A stretch of 64,000 nucleotides of DNA, from assembly GCA_002343985.1 (NCBI GenBank), contig DDTB01000014.1, forward strand, positions 40,229-104,228. The letters are read 5' to 3'. Positions 17,673 through 27,008 of this stretch are shown one piece after another. The position numbers were made by a program, and so were the translations under genes. The DNA is from Chitinophagaceae bacterium UBA2375 (GTDB taxonomy: Bacteria; Bacteroidota; Bacteroidia; Chitinophagales; Chitinophagaceae). Every line of letters begins with the position of its first letter. Position 1 is the stretch's first letter. The notes beneath the pieces are model-generated. The model saw only the letters and a list, made by a program, of their open reading frames with translations. It did no database searches and was not told where the DNA came from.

Positions 17673-18923
17673 TCAATTGCTTTTTTCTTCCCAAATCATA
17701 CACAGGTGCACGATGGTTTCAGCCGCTTTCGCTATATCCTGCACGCTGATCCATTCTTTTTTGCTGTGTATCTCCTGCATGCCGGTAAAGATATTCGGAC
17801 AGGGAAGGCCCATATAACTCAGGCGGCTGCCATCTGTACCACCGCGGATACTTTCGGTAATCACTTTGAGCCCGCTCCTTTCTATGGCTTCCGCTGCGTA
17901 CTGCACCACTTGTGGATGCTGATCAAGCACCAACTTCATATTCCGGTATTGTTCCTGGCGTTTGTACTCCATAACAACACCGGGGTATTGCGCGACAATC
18001 GCTTCAGCCAAAGCCTGTAGCCGCTGGTGGTGCGCCTCAAGCCCTGCATCTGTAAAATCACGTACGATAAACTGTATGCTGGCTTTCTCCGCGATGCCAG
18101 ATATTGACATGGGATGCACGAAACCCTGTTTGCCTTCGGTGGTTTCAGGGCTCCATTCATGTTTGGGTAAGGCATCCAGGATTTCCGCGGCAATTTTGAT
18201 GGCGTTTTTCAGTTTGCCTTTGGCATAACCCGGGTGCACGATCACACCATGAACGACGATGGTTGCCCCATCGGCGCTGAAGGTTTCATCTTCAAGCGAA
18301 CCGGCTTCGCCACCATCCAGGGTGTAGCCAAATGAAGCGCCAGTTTTTTCGACACTGATCTTTGCCGTTCCCTTTCCCACTTCTTCATCAGGGGTGAATA
18401 CTACAGACAACGGCCCGTGTGCGATACCCGGATTGGACACCAAATACGTTATGGCCTGCATGATGGCTGCCACACCGCTTTTATCATCGGCACCCAGCAG
18501 GGTTAATCCGCTGGCGGTGATGATATCATGGCCTTTTTTGGTAGCGAGGTAAGGCAAATCGGCTGCGCGAAGAACCTGTGAGGGATCATCGGGCAACACG
18601 ATATCTTCCCCGGAATACGAGCGATGCAGGATGGGCTTCACATCCGTTCCGCTGCAATCGGGCGCCGTATCCACATGCGAACAAAAGCAAATGCAGGGGA
18701 CGTTTTTCTTTGATGTGTGCGCGGGCAATTTCGCATATACGTAACCGTAATCATCCATGCTGGCTTCGAGGCCCAGGGCCTTTAATTCATCAAGGAGTAT
18801 GCGCGATAAGTTTTTTTGTTTTTCCGTTGTTGGAAATGCTTCACTGTTGGGGTCACTTTGCGTATCCACGCGTACATACCTCATAAACCTTTCCGCCAGC
18901 TGATCCTGCGCTATTTTGATCAT
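17673..18923 (-). CDS. pepT: Peptidase T (tripeptide aminopeptidase)
   Basis: Zinc metalloaminopeptidase of family M20B that removes the N-terminal residue of tripeptides. Visible metal-site blocks are FCSHVDTAPDCSG, TLLGADDKSG (bridging Asp) and TPDEEVGKGT (catalytic Glu-Glu), then the dimerisation domain with the SIRGGTDGSRLSYMGLPCPN block. The ATG at 18923 (MIKIAQ) gives 416 residues, normal for the family; the frame is open to 19067 but those codons run through the terminator and the 3' end of the next gene. A TATGTTTG promoter box lies 16 bases upstream of this ATG. Confidence 0.94.
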   Translation of the reverse strand: MIKIAQDQLAERFMRYVRVDTQSDPNSEAFPTTEKQKNLSRILLDELKALGLEASMDDYGYVYAKLPAHTSKKNVPCICFCSHVDTAPDCSGTDVKPILHRSYSGEDIVLPDDPSQVLRAADLPYLATKKGHDIITASGLTLLGADDKSGVAAIMQAITYLVSNPGIAHGPLSVVFTPDEEVGKGTAKISVEKTGASFGYTLDGGEAGSLEDETFSADGATIVVHGVIVHPGYAKGKLKNAIKIAAEILDALPKHEWSPETTEGKQGFVHPMSISGIAEKASIQFIVRDFTDAGLEAHHQRLQALAEAIVAQYPGVVMEYKRQEQYRNMKLVLDQHPQVVQYAAEAIERSGLKVITESIRGGTDGSRLSYMGLPCPNIFTGMQEIHSKKEWISVQDIAKAAETIVHLCMIWEEKSN

Positions 18924-18939
18924 CTTTAAAAAATTTTCA

Positions 18940-18947
18940 CAAACATA
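18940..18947 (-). promoter_or_regulatory. Probable -7 box for pepT
   Basis: The minus strand reads TATGTTTG (TAnnTTTG consensus), 16 bases upstream of the pepT ATG and just past the U-tract of the FKBP-gene terminator. Confidence 0.5.
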
Positions 18948-18950
18948 AAT

Positions 18951-18982
18951 AAAAAAGCAGGCTGCATGGGCAGTCTGCTTTT
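18951..18982 (-). terminator. Rho-independent terminator of the FKBP isomerase gene
   Basis: Arms at 18953-18965 and 18970-18982 form a 13-base stem with one mismatch and a 4-base loop; on the minus strand the U-tract is six bases. It lies 20 bases after the stop codon of the isomerase gene. Confidence 0.8.
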
Positions 18983-19002
18983 CATATTGTATATACTTTA
19001 TA

Positions 19003-19431
19003 TTAAGCGATCTCCACCAGTTCGATATCGAACACCAACTCTTTACCGGCGAGGAAATGGTTGGCATCCAGCATCACTACGTCTTCTGTTACTTCAATAA
19101 CCACAACAGGCACGGGCTGTCCTTGCTGGTTACTTAATGTGAGCATCATCCCGGATTCAAGTTTCATATCCGGGGGCACATTTTCAAGTGGGAATGGGAT
19201 GATGGCCTCTTCGCTGCGCTGGCCGTACGCGTCTTCAGGCTGGATGCTGATGGTTTTTTTATCACCGACAATCATGCCGGGCAATGCATCGTCAAAACCT
19301 TTGATCATCTGGCCTGCGCCAACGGTGAATTCAAGTGGCTCACGGCCTACAGACGAATCAAATTGTTCGCCGTTTGTTAACTTTCCGGTATAATGTACTT
19401 TCACGACATCACCTGACTTAACTTGTTGCAT
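19003..19431 (-). CDS. FKBP-type peptidyl-prolyl isomerase, SlyD-like
   Basis: 142-residue prolyl isomerase. The FKBP core is split as in SlyD: VKVHYTGKLTNGEQFDSS...EFTVGAGQMIKGFDDALPGM, then an insert-in-flap (PEDAYGQRSEEAII to about 110), then VMLDANHFLAGKELVFDIELVEI. SlyD proteins combine isomerase and chaperone functions; the metal-binding His/Cys tail of E. coli SlyD is absent. The ATG at 19431 (MQQVKSGD) is chosen; in-frame codons further upstream are not conserved. Followed by a strong terminator. Confidence 0.92.
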   Translation of the reverse strand: MQQVKSGDVVKVHYTGKLTNGEQFDSSVGREPLEFTVGAGQMIKGFDDALPGMIVGDKKTISIQPEDAYGQRSEEAIIPFPLENVPPDMKLESGMMLTLSNQQGQPVPVVVIEVTEDVVMLDANHFLAGKELVFDIELVEIA

Positions 19432-19606
19432 AGAGAAAAAATTTAAATATTGGTTACACATGCACCGGCAGAAGCCGGCATAATGATCAAACACACTTGT
19501 ATTTTCAAATCAGGGTGAAATGAGAAAGCTACCAGCGGGTTATCTGGCTGCAAGTTAGGCATTAAAATCCATTCGCGCGAATGATAAAAATGCCCAACTT
19601 TGACAA

Positions 19607-20869
19607 ATGAAACATGTTATCGCATTTGTCTTTTTTGTATACAACCTGCCTGTTTTTGTATCGGCACAAACCATTGATCCTCCGAAGGAAAAGCCCGTTA
19701 TCACAGGCGCAGAACGCATGGAAGTGTACCTGCCCATGCTGAAGGGGAAGGCCGTGGCATTATTTGCCAATCATACCAGCCAGGTCAATGGCATTCACCT
19801 TGCTGACACTTTACTAAAAAGGGGCATCCGGATTGTAAAGATTTTCGGGCCCGAACATGGTTTCAGGGGTACCGCCGGAGCCGGTGAAAAAGTATCGAAT
19901 CAAACAGATTCTGCGACGGGCATACCTGTGCTGAGTTTGTATGGCGACCGGAAAAAGCCTAAGCCCGAAGACCTGAAAGATGTGGATGTTATTGTATTTG
20001 ATATACAGGATGTGGGTGCCCGTTTTTACACTTACATTTCATCCCTGCAGTATATCCTGGAAGCCGCATTGGAGAACCATAAGCCCCTGATGATCCTCGA
20101 CAGGCCCAATCCCAATGGGTTTTATGTGGATGGGCCTGTGCTCGACAGGACGTTCAGCAGTTTTGTCGGCATGCAGCCCATTCCGGTTGTACATGGCATG
20201 ACCATTGGCGAGTATGCCATGATGCTCGCCGGCGAAAAATGGCTTTCACAAAAAGCCAACGAGATCCATGCATATAATATCACTACAGAACCCAGCGTCG
20301 ATACGCCCTTTCACATGCAGGTGATCAAATGCAAAAATTATACGCACGACACAAAGTACAAGTTACCTGTTGCGCCTTCACCCAACCTGAAAGACATGGG
20401 GGCCATCTACCTCTACCCCTCCACCTGCTTCTTCGAAGGTACTGTTCTTAGTGAAGGACGCGGCACCGCCATGCCTTTCCGGATATTTGGGCACCCCGAC
20501 CTGCCAAAGCATTTATACCGCTTTACACCAAGGGCCAATGCGGGCGCAAAAACCGGCAAGCTGTTCAACCAAACCTGTTATGGATGGAAAATTGATGGCC
20601 AGGCGGATGAACTGCTGGCAAGCCTTCAGCATAAAATCAACTTATCGTATATCATTGAAGCGTATACCCTGTTTCCCGATAAAGAAAAGTTTTTCCTGCC
20701 CAATCTCTTTTTTGATAAACTTGCCGGAAACAGCCTGCTGAGAAAACAAATCAGCGAAGGATTAACGGTGGGTGAGATCAGGGATTCCTGGAAACCCGGA
20801 TTACTAACGTTTATGAATATACGAAAAAAATATTTATTGTATCCCGACTTCACCATATCCAAACCCTGA
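19607..20869 (+). CDS. Exo-beta-N-acetylmuramidase, NamZ/DUF1343 family
   Basis: 420-residue exported protein; signal peptide ends near VFVSAQ. The DUF1343 fold is recognisable from GKAVALFANHTSQV, KIFGPEHGFRGTAGAGE, VFDIQDVGARFYTYISS, LDRPNPNGFYVDGP and FEGTVLSEGRGTAMPF. Enzymes of this family (NamZ) release MurNAc from non-reducing ends of peptidoglycan fragments, a step in wall turnover and salvage. The fmt gene follows 5 bases later, so the two are probably co-transcribed although their functions are unrelated. Confidence 0.9.
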   Translation: MKHVIAFVFFVYNLPVFVSAQTIDPPKEKPVITGAERMEVYLPMLKGKAVALFANHTSQVNGIHLADTLLKRGIRIVKIFGPEHGFRGTAGAGEKVSNQTDSATGIPVLSLYGDRKKPKPEDLKDVDVIVFDIQDVGARFYTYISSLQYILEAALENHKPLMILDRPNPNGFYVDGPVLDRTFSSFVGMQPIPVVHGMTIGEYAMMLAGEKWLSQKANEIHAYNITTEPSVDTPFHMQVIKCKNYTHDTKYKLPVAPSPNLKDMGAIYLYPSTCFFEGTVLSEGRGTAMPFRIFGHPDLPKHLYRFTPRANAGAKTGKLFNQTCYGWKIDGQADELLASLQHKINLSYIIEAYTLFPDKEKFFLPNLFFDKLAGNSLLRKQISEGLTVGEIRDSWKPGLLTFMNIRKKYLLYPDFTISKP

Positions 20870-20874
20870 CCTGT

Positions 20875-21828
20875 ATGCAACAAGCGAATGACGCTTTGAA
20901 AAAATGGAGGATAATTTTCATGGGTACACCCGAGTTCGCGGTGGCATCACTTGATGCATTATACCGTGCGGGCTGCCACATTGTTGCTGTTGTAACCGCA
21001 CCCGACAAACCTGCCGGCAGGGGCATGACATTGCAACAAAGTCCGGTTAAAACTTATGCCGTGCAACATCGAATCCCCGTATTGCAGCCAACGAAACTGA
21101 AAGACCCTTTGTTCCTGGAAAGCCTTTCGGAATACAAAGCAGACATCCAGGTAGTGGTTGCATTCAGGATGTTGCCAGAACTTGTGTGGAGCATGCCCCC
21201 ACACGGAACCATCAATCTGCATGGATCTTTATTGCCGCAATACCGGGGCGCAGCACCCATCAACTGGGCCATTATCAACGGTGAAACGGAAACAGGTGTC
21301 ACCACATTCCAATTGGCGCATGAAATAGACACCGGCAATATATTGCTTCACCGGAAGATCCCCATCACAGAAGATATGAATGCCGGTGCCCTGCATGACC
21401 AAATGAAACTTATTGGCGCTGATGTACTGTTAGAAACGCTCAATCTATTAGCGCAAGGCAGCATCAAAGCCAAACCTCAGGATGAACTTTTACAAGTTCA
21501 TCAAGGCGTACTGAAACATGCCCCAAAAATATTTACGGAGACCTGCCAAATCAACTGGCATAAACCGGTGGATGAAGTTTATAACCTGGTGCGCGGGCTC
21601 TCGCCCTACCCGGCGGCTTTTACCGAATTGAATGGTAAGAAACTCAAGATATTTTCCGCGAAAAAATCGTTAACCCAATCTGCCAAACCCGGCAACATCG
21701 ATACAGACAGAAAAACATATCTGCGTTTCGGTTGCACAGACGGCTGGCTTGAATTGACGGAACTGCAACTGGAAGGAAAAAAACGGATGTCCGTTCCGGA
21801 ATTCCTCAGGGGTTACCGCTTTGAGTAA
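20875..21828 (+). CDS. fmt: Methionyl-tRNA formyltransferase
   Basis: Formylates initiator Met-tRNA with 10-formyl-tetrahydrofolate. The formyltransferase domain has IIFMGTPEFAV, APDKPAGRG, and the catalytic block INLHGSLLPQYRGAAPINWAI (Asn and His) with the later EIDTGNIL Asp. The C-terminal tRNA-binding domain covers the last 100 residues (LVRGLSPYPAAF, LRGYRFE). 317 residues is typical. The ATG at 20875 lies 5 bases after the NamZ stop. It converges with the C1 peptidase gene with 8 bases between them. Confidence 0.96.
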   Translation: MQQANDALKKWRIIFMGTPEFAVASLDALYRAGCHIVAVVTAPDKPAGRGMTLQQSPVKTYAVQHRIPVLQPTKLKDPLFLESLSEYKADIQVVVAFRMLPELVWSMPPHGTINLHGSLLPQYRGAAPINWAIINGETETGVTTFQLAHEIDTGNILLHRKIPITEDMNAGALHDQMKLIGADVLLETLNLLAQGSIKAKPQDELLQVHQGVLKHAPKIFTETCQINWHKPVDEVYNLVRGLSPYPAAFTELNGKKLKIFSAKKSLTQSAKPGNIDTDRKTYLRFGCTDGWLELTELQLEGKKRMSVPEFLRGYRFE

Positions 21829-21836
21829 AGCGATGA

Positions 21837-23009
21837 TTATTGCTTGATTTTTTCCTGGAGCGATTTACTGAGCGCGGCTTTGGGTACCACCAGGCTGATC
21901 GTATTCATGGCAAAATATGCTTCAGATACATAGATAAATCCATCCCGCTTGCCAACCGCGCCATAAGAATTTTTCACCTGGAAGAAAGTCTTGCCCGATT
22001 TTGTTTTGAACAATCCATGGATATGCATCAGGTGGTCGTCCTGTGTTACCAATGTTTCGAACAACTGCTGGCGGCTGCGTTCGTCCCAGCGGGCTTCGGC
22101 CATGTCGGCCCGAACGGAATCCATCGATACATTGCTGTTCTCGGGCAGGTGCAAAGCCAGTCCCGCCTTATTAAAAAAGCCGTTATTGCTGACATCGGCG
22201 TCCCACATAACCGTATAACCGCTGTTGATGGCCGTCTTCACCAGGTCAATCATTTCCTGCAGAGGAATATTTACATACGCGCCGTTGCTGAAATTATCGG
22301 GCACTTCCAGGATAAATGGTTTGTAATATGGCTGGTGTGTAAATGAAGTGAGGTACACATAATCATCCGCAGAAAATTTCAATACTTCCAAAGCAAAGTT
22401 CTTTGGCGTGTACCGCTTACCGTTATACACAAAACTTTCCGGCGCGGCGCCCATATGCTGATCCAGTATACGTACAAATCCTTCCCTCCAATTGGCAGGG
22501 ATGGGCCTGATTTTAGACTTCAGGATGCTGTCGAGGTACTTACGCATGGTTTTGACCATTACGCTATGGTCATGAACGGTTTCGCCGGGCTTTAAGCCGC
22601 TGTAAACCGATTCGGGCATAGCGCCGTATGTGCTGATGGCGCGGATGACATCATGTCCCAGACCTCCCTCGTCAAACTGCGTTCTTCCCTGGCGAAGGAT
22701 ATAGTTCCTGGCTTTTTCAAGATAGATGTTGCGTACCGTGAACATCTCGCTTATATCAAACATACCCTGCTTATTCTTCAGCAACTGGCTTTCGATCAGC
22801 GATGTGGTTGAAAAAGACCAGCAAGTTCCGGTGCGGGCCTGGTCTTTGAGTACCGTCACCGGATTTGATTTTACCGGCGCCATCTCATCATCCCCCTTCA
22901 TATTTGAGGAGGCCGCCAATACTTCCGCGCTGGCATCTTCGCTCTTTTGGGCAAACGAAAATGTTGACAATACAATAGCCGTGGCAAGTAAAAATTTTCT
23001 CTTCAGCAT
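21837..23009 (-). CDS. Secreted C1-family cysteine peptidase (bleomycin hydrolase-like)
   Basis: 390-residue papain-clan peptidase of the C1B type, which includes PepC and bleomycin hydrolase. A signal peptide ends near STFSFAQ, unlike cytoplasmic PepC. The catalytic Cys is in DQARTGTCWSFS (C63), the His is in the HLMHIHGL region, and the Asn is in VKNSYGAVGKRDG; the oxyanion Gln is also present in DQART. Its start lies 9 bases after the LysM/RlpA-like gene stop, so they are probably one operon. It likely degrades peptides in the periplasm or outside the cell. Confidence 0.9.
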   Translation of the reverse strand: MLKRKFLLATAIVLSTFSFAQKSEDASAEVLAASSNMKGDDEMAPVKSNPVTVLKDQARTGTCWSFSTTSLIESQLLKNKQGMFDISEMFTVRNIYLEKARNYILRQGRTQFDEGGLGHDVIRAISTYGAMPESVYSGLKPGETVHDHSVMVKTMRKYLDSILKSKIRPIPANWREGFVRILDQHMGAAPESFVYNGKRYTPKNFALEVLKFSADDYVYLTSFTHQPYYKPFILEVPDNFSNGAYVNIPLQEMIDLVKTAINSGYTVMWDADVSNNGFFNKAGLALHLPENSNVSMDSVRADMAEARWDERSRQQLFETLVTQDDHLMHIHGLFKTKSGKTFFQVKNSYGAVGKRDGFIYVSEAYFAMNTISLVVPKAALSKSLQEKIKQ

Positions 23010-23018
23010 AATTCTAAA

Positions 23019-24068
23019 TTAATATGAAACAGTACAGGAAAACGTTTCCGCATCGGTTCCCAGGGCCTGGAGCGCCGAGTTACTGACCCTGATGAGCACA
23101 CCCTGGTTTTTCTTCATATCAGGCATTACATCGAGCACTTTTGCGAATACGTATTGTTGGTTTGATGTGTTCGTTATTTTAACAATCGTTCCGGGCAATG
23201 CCTGGTTGTACAGGCAATAATATTTCTGGTCTTCAAACCCGCTATTTGTTTTAAAGATAGCTGCTGTACCCGTCGTTTCGCGAAGATTCTTCTTATCGCC
23301 TCCCTGTTCCTCAAATGCTTGCCGGAAAAAACCGCCGCTACCGGTAACGCCTGAACGCTTATTGTCAGGCACATCTTCTACAGCCACAGGCTTGGGCTTT
23401 GCGGGTTCATCAGCCTTTGGCTTCTCTTGTTCACGGATAGCTACTACAGGTTTATCTGTTTCAGTAAGTATGGGCTTTACCTCATTCTCCTTTTTAACTA
23501 CAGGCTTCGGTTCAACAGGCTTTTCTTTTATTGGTTCAGGTTCAGTCAATGCTGGTTTTAGAGCCGCCTCAGTTTTAACTACCGGCGGCATTTGGGCGAT
23601 GGCCTTTTGTTGCCGGTCATTAGATGAGCTGTAACCTACAATCAGTTTCGCACCTTCCTTGAGCGCGTCACCTTCCAGGTTATTCCATTTGCGGATAAGC
23701 TCAACCGTGGTATTGTTACTGCGGCTGATTTGATAAAGGGTTTCCTTTTTAGCAACCGTATGATAAATAGGGGTTGATTTTACCTCTTGCGCCTGACTTG
23801 GCGCTAGCATTGGTTTTGGACCCTCTTTTGCAGCAGGTTGTTGTGGGGCGCTTAAAGGGGCAAGCGTTTTCTTTGAAGGTATTTTCAGCACTTGTCCGAT
23901 GGTTAACCCTGAACCTACGGGGATATTATTGTATTCAGCCAGTTCCCGGGGATGCACATTATATTGGCGCCCGAGTGAATATAATGTTTCCTTGGGGCCG
24001 ACCGTATGTGTTTTCTGCGCCCAAACAGCCAAAGGGCTCATGAGCAACAGGATCAGGAATTTCTTCAT
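23019..24068 (-). CDS. LysM-repeat protein with RlpA-like double-psi beta-barrel end
   Basis: 349-residue exported protein. After a signal peptide (ending near LAVWAQ) come two LysM peptidoglycan-binding repeats (HTVGPKETLYSLGRQYNVHP at about 22-65 and YHTVAKKETLYQISRSNN at about 100-145). A long Pro/Lys/Glu-rich linker with repeated KPVV and EPK steps spans about 160-235. The C-terminal 110 residues (GTAAIFKT..., PGTIVKITNTSN, VLIRVSNSALQALG) resemble the double-psi beta-barrel of RlpA. The catalytic Asp/His expected for an active lytic transglycosylase are not obvious, so it may be a binding rather than a cutting protein. Confidence 0.83.
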   Translation of the reverse strand: MKKFLILLLMSPLAVWAQKTHTVGPKETLYSLGRQYNVHPRELAEYNNIPVGSGLTIGQVLKIPSKKTLAPLSAPQQPAAKEGPKPMLAPSQAQEVKSTPIYHTVAKKETLYQISRSNNTTVELIRKWNNLEGDALKEGAKLIVGYSSSNDRQQKAIAQMPPVVKTEAALKPALTEPEPIKEKPVEPKPVVKKENEVKPILTETDKPVVAIREQEKPKADEPAKPKPVAVEDVPDNKRSGVTGSGGFFRQAFEEQGGDKKNLRETTGTAAIFKTNSGFEDQKYYCLYNQALPGTIVKITNTSNQQYVFAKVLDVMPDMKKNQGVLIRVSNSALQALGTDAETFSCTVSY

Positions 24069-24122
24069 AGAATGGCGTATTACCGTGCAAATATGCGGAA
24101 ATATGTTGGTAAAGAACCCTAT

Positions 24123-25517
24123 TTACTTGTTAAGAATGCGCCAGTCGGTTGGGTAATAATTATTAATCCTGTTTGGCAAACATTTCATCCATCCCAATGG
24201 CATTTGCTGATAACTGGCAATAGCCCAACCCTTCATACCCGGCTCAATGGGAAATGTGACTTTTCGCAAATATTGCAATGATTGTTCAAGGTCAAGGGCA
24301 ATGCGTGGCACTGATGATGACAAGTAAGCGGACATCGACAAATCATGCTCGGGCACAAACCCTGATTTGGCCAGGCTTCCGGCCAGTACGCCCGCTTTGC
24401 GAACATAGAGTTGCTGTTGTAAAAACCTGAGGTCGCGGATCAGGGATTCCGAGAAAAGATACAGCCTGTCCTGCCATGTCCACAAACGGACATCATCTGA
24501 AAACCGGATATAATCCTTGCAGGCATCCTCCTCTTCCCTCCTGGCAGGAACCAATCCTTTAATAGATGCACTGCCTTTGTGCGACTGATCACTCTCTTCA
24601 TTTCCATCAAATTCAGCATGTGCCCGTAATGCCGTCAAAAAAAATCCTTCTCCCATCAATTGATCCGGGTAAAACCTGTATCCATATGCGCCATGCTTTG
24701 CACTTTTTGATGCTGTAATACCCCAACTCGGATCAACGGATATTTGTGCTGACAGGAATGAATGATGATCCATCAACCAATCGGAAATAGCTTCATCTTC
24801 TTCCACAGAATAAGAACAGGTTGAATAAATAAGCAACCCTCCCGGAACCAATGCCGGTAAAATATCAGATAAAATCCGCTGCTGCCGCTGACTGCATAAG
24901 GAAACTGCTTCGCAACTCCATTCGTCTATCGCGGACCTGTCGCGCCTGAACAAGCCACTGCCGCTGCAAGGCGCGTCAACCAGTATGACATCAAAAAATG
25001 CGCCAAGCCGCTGGAAATCTTTTGGATCGTTATTGGTTACAACTGAACATGCAGAACCCCATTTCACCAGGTTCTGCGATAAAACCGGAACGCGGGATTT
25101 GATGATCTCGTTGCTGACGAGTAAAGAACCAGCCGGCAGGAGGGATAAAAGGTGCGTTGATTTCCCTCCCGGCGCCGCGCATAGATCCAGCACCTTCAAA
25201 GGCTTTCCGGGATCAGTAAGTTGAACGACTGCCTGTTCCAGGAACATGCTGCTTGCTTCCTGAACATAATACGTGCCGGCATGAAACAAAGGATCGATGG
25301 TAAAAGAGGGGCGCTCAGGCAGGTATATCCCAAACCGGCTCCAGGGCACTTTTCGTGTATCCGTAAACGGTAGTTGACCTTCGTGGCATTTAGCTGGATT
25401 AAACCGCAACGAGGTAAACGCTTCAACCTGTTCATGCGCCCGCACAAAGGATTCCCTGTTAAAACCGGGAGCGCCACTGAGGGAATCCAGGAATTCGGTT
25501 GGTAATGAATGATGCAA
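24123..25517 (-). CDS. RsmF/NOL1/NOP2-like rRNA cytosine-C5 methyltransferase
   Basis: 464-residue S-adenosylmethionine-dependent RNA methyltransferase. Motif I is VLDLCAAPGGKSTHLL; motif IV has DAPCSGSGLFRRD, and motif VI has STCSYSVEEDE with the catalytic Cys. The YYVQEASSMF block before motif I and a C-terminal PUA-like region (from about 290) place it with RsmF and its relatives that modify 16S rRNA. The exact target base is inferred only. No ATG lies near the conserved N-terminus; the start is TTG at 25517. It lies 46 bases after pntB in a long same-strand series. Confidence 0.88.
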   Translation of the reverse strand: MHHSLPTEFLDSLSGAPGFNRESFVRAHEQVEAFTSLRFNPAKCHEGQLPFTDTRKVPWSRFGIYLPERPSFTIDPLFHAGTYYVQEASSMFLEQAVVQLTDPGKPLKVLDLCAAPGGKSTHLLSLLPAGSLLVSNEIIKSRVPVLSQNLVKWGSACSVVTNNDPKDFQRLGAFFDVILVDAPCSGSGLFRRDRSAIDEWSCEAVSLCSQRQQRILSDILPALVPGGLLIYSTCSYSVEEDEAISDWLMDHHSFLSAQISVDPSWGITASKSAKHGAYGYRFYPDQLMGEGFFLTALRAHAEFDGNEESDQSHKGSASIKGLVPARREEEDACKDYIRFSDDVRLWTWQDRLYLFSESLIRDLRFLQQQLYVRKAGVLAGSLAKSGFVPEHDLSMSAYLSSSVPRIALDLEQSLQYLRKVTFPIEPGMKGWAIASYQQMPLGWMKCLPNRINNYYPTDWRILNK

Positions 25518-25563
25518 TGAAGGAAATTTACAGGTAGCGCGTAATAATTTACATTGAGCTTAA

Positions 25564-26988
25564 TCAGATATTTTTGATTTCAGAGCAAAGGTCCTGCAGC
25601 ACTTTTTTCGCATCTCCAAACAACATGGAAGTTTTTGGCTGGAAAAACAATCCGTTTTCAATGCCGGCATAACCGGGTTTCATACTGCGCTTGTTGACAA
25701 TGACCGTTTTCGCCAATTCCACATCCAGTATCGGCATACCGAAAATAGGCGATGCGGGATCGGTTTTCGCGGCGGGGTTCACCACATCATTCGCGCCAAG
25801 CACAAGCACCACATCCGTATTCTTAAACCCTTCGTTGGCATCTTCCATCTCCTGCAACTTATCATAAGCCACATCCGCTTCGGCCAGCAAAACATTCATA
25901 TGGCCGGGCATCCGGCCCGCTACGGGATGAATGGCATACGCCACATCCACACCTTTTTCCGTGAGGATTTTTTCAAGTTCATGGCAGGTATGTTGTGCCT
26001 GCGCAACGGCAAGTCCATAGCCCGGCACAATCATTACTTTATTGGCATAAGCCATAACGGTTGCTGCGTCGCTTAAACTGATTTCCTTATAATGGCCCTG
26101 GGCTGAGGTGGCGGCGGCGCCTGAAGCCGTTGCACCAAAAGAACCAATCAGTACATTTTTCAATGAACGGTTCATTGCCTTGCACATTAAAATGGTCAGC
26201 AATGTACCCGCCGCTCCAACCAGAATGCCACCGGTGAGCATGACTTTATTATCATATAAAAAACCACCGCAGGCTGCTGCCACCCCTGTAAAAGAATTCA
26301 GCAATGAAATCACCACCGGCATATCCGCTCCACCGATGGGCAGCACAAACATGATACCGTATATCAGCGATAGGAGCAGTACCACATAAATCAGGTATGA
26401 TGATTCCGGATGAATGACCAGCCAAACGGTGGCAACGAGCGCCAGGGCCAGCATCAGCAGGTTCAAAACATTCTGGCCGGCAAAACTGTAATCTTTCACT
26501 TTACCATTCAATTTACCCCATGCCAGCATACTGCCGGAAAAAGAAATGGAACCGATCAGCAACCCCAGCAATATGATCAATACCGTTCCACCATGTCCTT
26601 CGTGTATGCCTGACCGTTGTATGCTGCCGGAGATATGCGAAAATTCCACTAAAGAAATCAGTGCGGCGCAGGCGCCACCCATGCCGTTAAATAAACTCAC
26701 CATTTCCGGCATGGCGGTCATCTTCACTTTTTTTGCTGCCAGCGTACCGGCAACAGTACCAATAAGCAAACCGCCGAATATCCAGCCATAATTCCCCAGT
26801 GGTTCACCGGTTTCATTGTCACGATATAAAAAAATCGTAGCGAGTATGGCGATGCCCATGCCTGCTGCAGCCAGCAGGTTTCCTTTTCGGGCCGTTGCCG
26901 GGCTCGACAGCATCTTAAGGCCCAGGATAAAGCTGATGCTGCCCAGCAGATACGCGATGGTGAGAAGGTTGAGTCCCATAAATGACAT
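25564..26988 (-). CDS. pntB: NAD(P) transhydrogenase, beta subunit
   Basis: Membrane subunit of the proton-pumping transhydrogenase that reduces NADP+ with NADH using the proton gradient. 474 residues: about nine transmembrane helices in the first 290 residues, then the NADP(H)-binding domain III (VMIVPGYGLAVAQAQ, HPVAGRMPGHMNVLLAEA, VLVLGANDVVNPAAKTDP, GYAGIENGLF). This is the third gene of pntAA-pntAB-pntB, 20 bases after pntAB. Confidence 0.95.
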   Translation of the reverse strand: MSFMGLNLLTIAYLLGSISFILGLKMLSSPATARKGNLLAAAGMGIAILATIFLYRDNETGEPLGNYGWIFGGLLIGTVAGTLAAKKVKMTAMPEMVSLFNGMGGACAALISLVEFSHISGSIQRSGIHEGHGGTVLIILLGLLIGSISFSGSMLAWGKLNGKVKDYSFAGQNVLNLLMLALALVATVWLVIHPESSYLIYVVLLLSLIYGIMFVLPIGGADMPVVISLLNSFTGVAAACGGFLYDNKVMLTGGILVGAAGTLLTILMCKAMNRSLKNVLIGSFGATASGAAATSAQGHYKEISLSDAATVMAYANKVMIVPGYGLAVAQAQHTCHELEKILTEKGVDVAYAIHPVAGRMPGHMNVLLAEADVAYDKLQEMEDANEGFKNTDVVLVLGANDVVNPAAKTDPASPIFGMPILDVELAKTVIVNKRSMKPGYAGIENGLFFQPKTSMLFGDAKKVLQDLCSEIKNI

Positions 26989-27008
26989 GCACCCGGTACA
27001 GGGTAAGT

